Shown here in pieces: positions 5,353-5,878 of a DNA stretch of 5,878 nucleotides (the stretch's first letter is position 1; every line of letters starts with the position of its first letter). Location of the stretch: the NCBI GenBank assembly GCA_028287545.1, contig JAQBPL010000163.1, positions 1-5,878 of the forward strand, given 5' to 3'. The notes under the pieces were generated by a model, which had not been told where the DNA came from, did not search any database, and saw nothing but the letters and a program-made list of their open reading frames with translations. The position numbers were made by a program, and so were the translations under genes. Source of the stretch: Vulcanimicrobiota bacterium (GTDB lineage Bacteria; Eremiobacterota; Eremiobacteria; Baltobacterales; Baltobacteraceae).

Positions 5353-5387
5353 AGCGGATTCGAACCGCTGACATCCTGCTTGCAAAG
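5345..5387 (-). other. 3' half of tRNA-Ala(UGC), presumed attachment-site scar
   Basis: The minus strand carries the 3' 43 nt of a tRNA-Ala: anticodon-loop sequence CTTTGCAA with anticodon UGC, the 3' anticodon strand GCAGG, variable loop ATGTC, T arm AGCGG-TTCGAAT-CCGCT, acceptor strand CGTCTCC with U70, and A73; CCA is not encoded. The 5' half is missing: beyond the anticodon loop the expected 5' stem strand CCTGC is replaced by GCGAC, and no D arm or GGRGACG acceptor strand is found upstream to base 5878. A tRNA broken at the anticodon loop with an intact 3' end and native terminator is the classic product of site-specific integration, here with the element on the right. An assembly chimera at this point is the main alternative. 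Confidence 0.85.
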
Positions 5388-5422
5388 TCGCCCCCGAGGG
5401 AGATACCGTCCTCGGCGTCGAC
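5387..5422. repeat. Imperfect 13-bp inverted repeat abutting the tRNA break
   Basis: GTCGCCCCCGAGG (5387-5399) and CCTCGGCGTCGAC (5410-5422) are inverted copies matching at 11 of 13 positions around a 10-nt spacer. The repeat begins exactly where tRNA identity ends, so it may belong to the recombination site or be a hairpin of the element end. Confidence 0.5.
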
Positions 5423-5437
5423 CCCGCTAAATCAAGG

Positions 5438-5463
5438 AAACCCGCGTGGTGACGCGGTTTTCT
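5438..5463 (+). terminator. Rho-independent terminator, plus strand (also hairpin on minus)
   Basis: AAA + CCGCGT (5438-5447, with one bulged C at 5441) pairs with ACGCGG + TTT (5452-5460) around GGTG, followed by TTCT. It could insulate the element end from chromosomal transcription; the transcript it stops is not obvious. Confidence 0.6.
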
Positions 5464-5470
5464 AGTTGTT

Positions 5471-5500
5471 GCGACTGTGCGCGATTGTGCGCCGTTGTGC
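5471..5500. repeat. Three tandem 10-bp repeats
   Basis: GCGACTGTGC, GCGATTGTGC and GCCGTTGTGC follow head to tail with exact 10-bp period, all ending in TGTGC. Tandem sites on one face of the helix, 84 bp from the tRNA scar, suit a DNA-binding protein such as an integrase or excisionase (inference). Confidence 0.65.
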
Positions 5501-5514
5501 GGCCTCGTTCGCCC

Positions 5515-5536
5515 AAACTCCCGAAAAACTCCCGAA
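5515..5536. repeat. Two perfect tandem 11-bp repeats
   Basis: AAACTCCCGAA occurs twice without a gap (5515-5525, 5526-5536). It lies 15 bp from the 10-bp repeat set and is a candidate second type of protein-binding site in the same att arm. Confidence 0.75.
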
Positions 5537-5581
5537 ATCGGCGAGGGGGGTGGGTGCCAGGCATATGGCACACCGGCTCGG

Positions 5582-5587
5582 TATACT
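5582..5587 (+). promoter_or_regulatory. -10 element of a leaderless transcript
   Basis: TATACT matches the -10 consensus at five of six positions and ends 8 nt before ATG 5596, so transcription should begin at or within two bases of the start codon. No clear -35 is present. Confidence 0.55.
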
Positions 5588-5595
5588 TCACGATC

Positions 5596-5787
5596 ATGCA
5601 ACCATCAGATCAACTCGTCGCGGCCCTGGCCGCGATCAAGAACCTCGGTGGCGAAGACTTCAGCGCAATCGCCTCCTGGATGAAGGGCGAGGGCCGGAAG
5701 GCGCTTCGCGACCGTGGCGCAACGGACAACGCAATCGGCGGGATGCGGCTCGATACCGACCGTTTGGGTGACGCACCGCTCGGCTAG
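5596..5787 (+). CDS. Hypothetical 63-residue protein, probably leaderless
   Basis: The protein is small and soluble (MQPSDQLVAALAAIKNLGG opening), and I do not recognise it. The first half looks helical (residues 5-40, with 'DFSAIASWMKGEGRKALRDRG'); the tail is Gly/Asp-rich and polar. There is no signal peptide, membrane segment or cysteine. The start at 5596 is preferred over the in-frame ATG at 5446, because the upstream part would be translated terminator and tandem repeats with odd composition, and because a good -10 (TATACT) lies 8 nt before this ATG. There is no Shine-Dalgarno, consistent with leaderless translation. It is the first gene inside the presumed element end and may be an accessory or regulatory gene of it; function not assigned. 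Confidence 0.6.
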   Translation: MQPSDQLVAALAAIKNLGGEDFSAIASWMKGEGRKALRDRGATDNAIGGMRLDTDRLGDAPLG

Positions 5788-5834
5788 ACACCGCTGCTAA
5801 CCTCGGGTGTGACGCCCGGAGAAAGGCGATAGAT

Positions 5835-5878
5835 TTGCAGCACAGCCAAGAAGAGTTTGACCATCGAACGCGCGCGCT
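5835..5878 (+). CDS. Possible start of a further gene (TTG start, truncated by window)
   Basis: TTG 5835 follows the purine-rich GGAGAAAGG (5818-5826) by 8 nt and opens an uninterrupted frame to the window end, giving 14 residues (M Q H S Q E E F D H R T R A). The polar start is plausible for a cytoplasmic protein, but the fragment is too short to identify. It would follow the 63-residue gene by 47 bp on the same strand. Confidence 0.35.
   Translation, partial: MQHSQEEFDHRTRA

Larger units (their letters stand above)
5388..5878. mobile_element. Putative end of a tRNA-Ala-integrated element
   Basis: By the tRNA-scar logic, the chromosomal original 3' end with its terminator is on the left and the element extends right, towards a reconstituted full tRNA-Ala(UGC) outside the window. 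The visible part has an inverted repeat, a terminator, tandem short repeats and two small genes. No integrase, transposase or phage gene is visible, so the element type is unknown. Confidence 0.45.

Noticed and set aside
5388..5460. Interrupted tRNA or tmRNA 5' portion upstream of the tRNA 3' half
   Set aside because: No GGRGACG acceptor strand, D arm or tag-peptide frame is found on the minus strand to the window end. The conserved anticodon stem-loop argues for a tRNA-Ala, not tmRNA.
5308..5465. Reading frames through the tRNA fragment, e.g. the 'GDERIRTADILLAK' peptide
   Set aside because: This peptide is the familiar false translation of the complement of a tRNA-Ala 3' end.
5471..5536. 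CRISPR-like array
   Set aside because: The repeats are 10-11 bp, directly abutting and without spacers.
5446..5595. N-terminal extension of the 63-residue gene from ATG 5446
   Set aside because: It would translate a terminator hairpin and tandem repeats, has no ribosome binding site, and a -10 element lies between it and the preferred start.

Overview
The window looks like chromosomal DNA of a GC-rich, diderm bacterium. Housekeeping RNA genes (RNase P RNA and tRNA-Ala) sit at the left. A signal-peptide/TPR/beta-barrel protein implies an outer membrane. A secreted copper-amine-oxidase-N-like ('stalk') protein fits lineages such as Eremiobacterota/WPS-2 or Armatimonadota, but the phylum is an inference from gene style, not a sequence match.

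Layout. 1-265 (-): RNase P RNA, its 3' part lost off the left edge. 333-434 (-): tRNA-Ala(GGC) with its own terminator. 578-1360 (+): secreted stalk-domain plus Ig-like protein, ending at a strong bidirectional terminator. 1433-1942 (-): a small secreted protein with two cysteines, then a possible 32-residue membrane peptide. The two are separated by 8-nt segments that can form two mutually exclusive hairpins. 1943-2446: about 500 bp without a convincing gene, holding divergent promoter candidates, TTAAC/TAACG-type operator candidates and a terminator-like hairpin. 2447-5259 (+): a two-gene operon, a family-2 processive glycosyltransferase (PgaC/IcaA-like) overlapping by ATGA a signal-peptide/TPR/outer-membrane-barrel protein (PgaA/BcsC-like). 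Together these look like a compact synthase-plus-exporter pair for an extracellular polysaccharide.

5310-5387 (-): a terminator and only the 3' half of a tRNA-Ala(UGC), broken at the anticodon loop. This is the typical scar of an element integrated by a tyrosine recombinase. By this reading the DNA to the right (5388-5878) is the end of a mobile element: an inverted repeat, a terminator, two sets of 10-11-bp tandem repeats (possible integrase arm sites), a probably leaderless 63-residue gene of unknown function and the start of a further gene.

Most noteworthy beyond ordinary annotation: the half-tRNA scar with repeat-rich flank; a diverged 75-bp copy of the tRNA 3' flank and terminator on the other side of the polysaccharide operon (2213-2286 versus 5278-5352, same orientation), which would make the operon a possible island at the same hotspot; and the regulatory region in front of the operon. 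No complete new system is demonstrable here. If there is one, it lies mainly to the right of the window.
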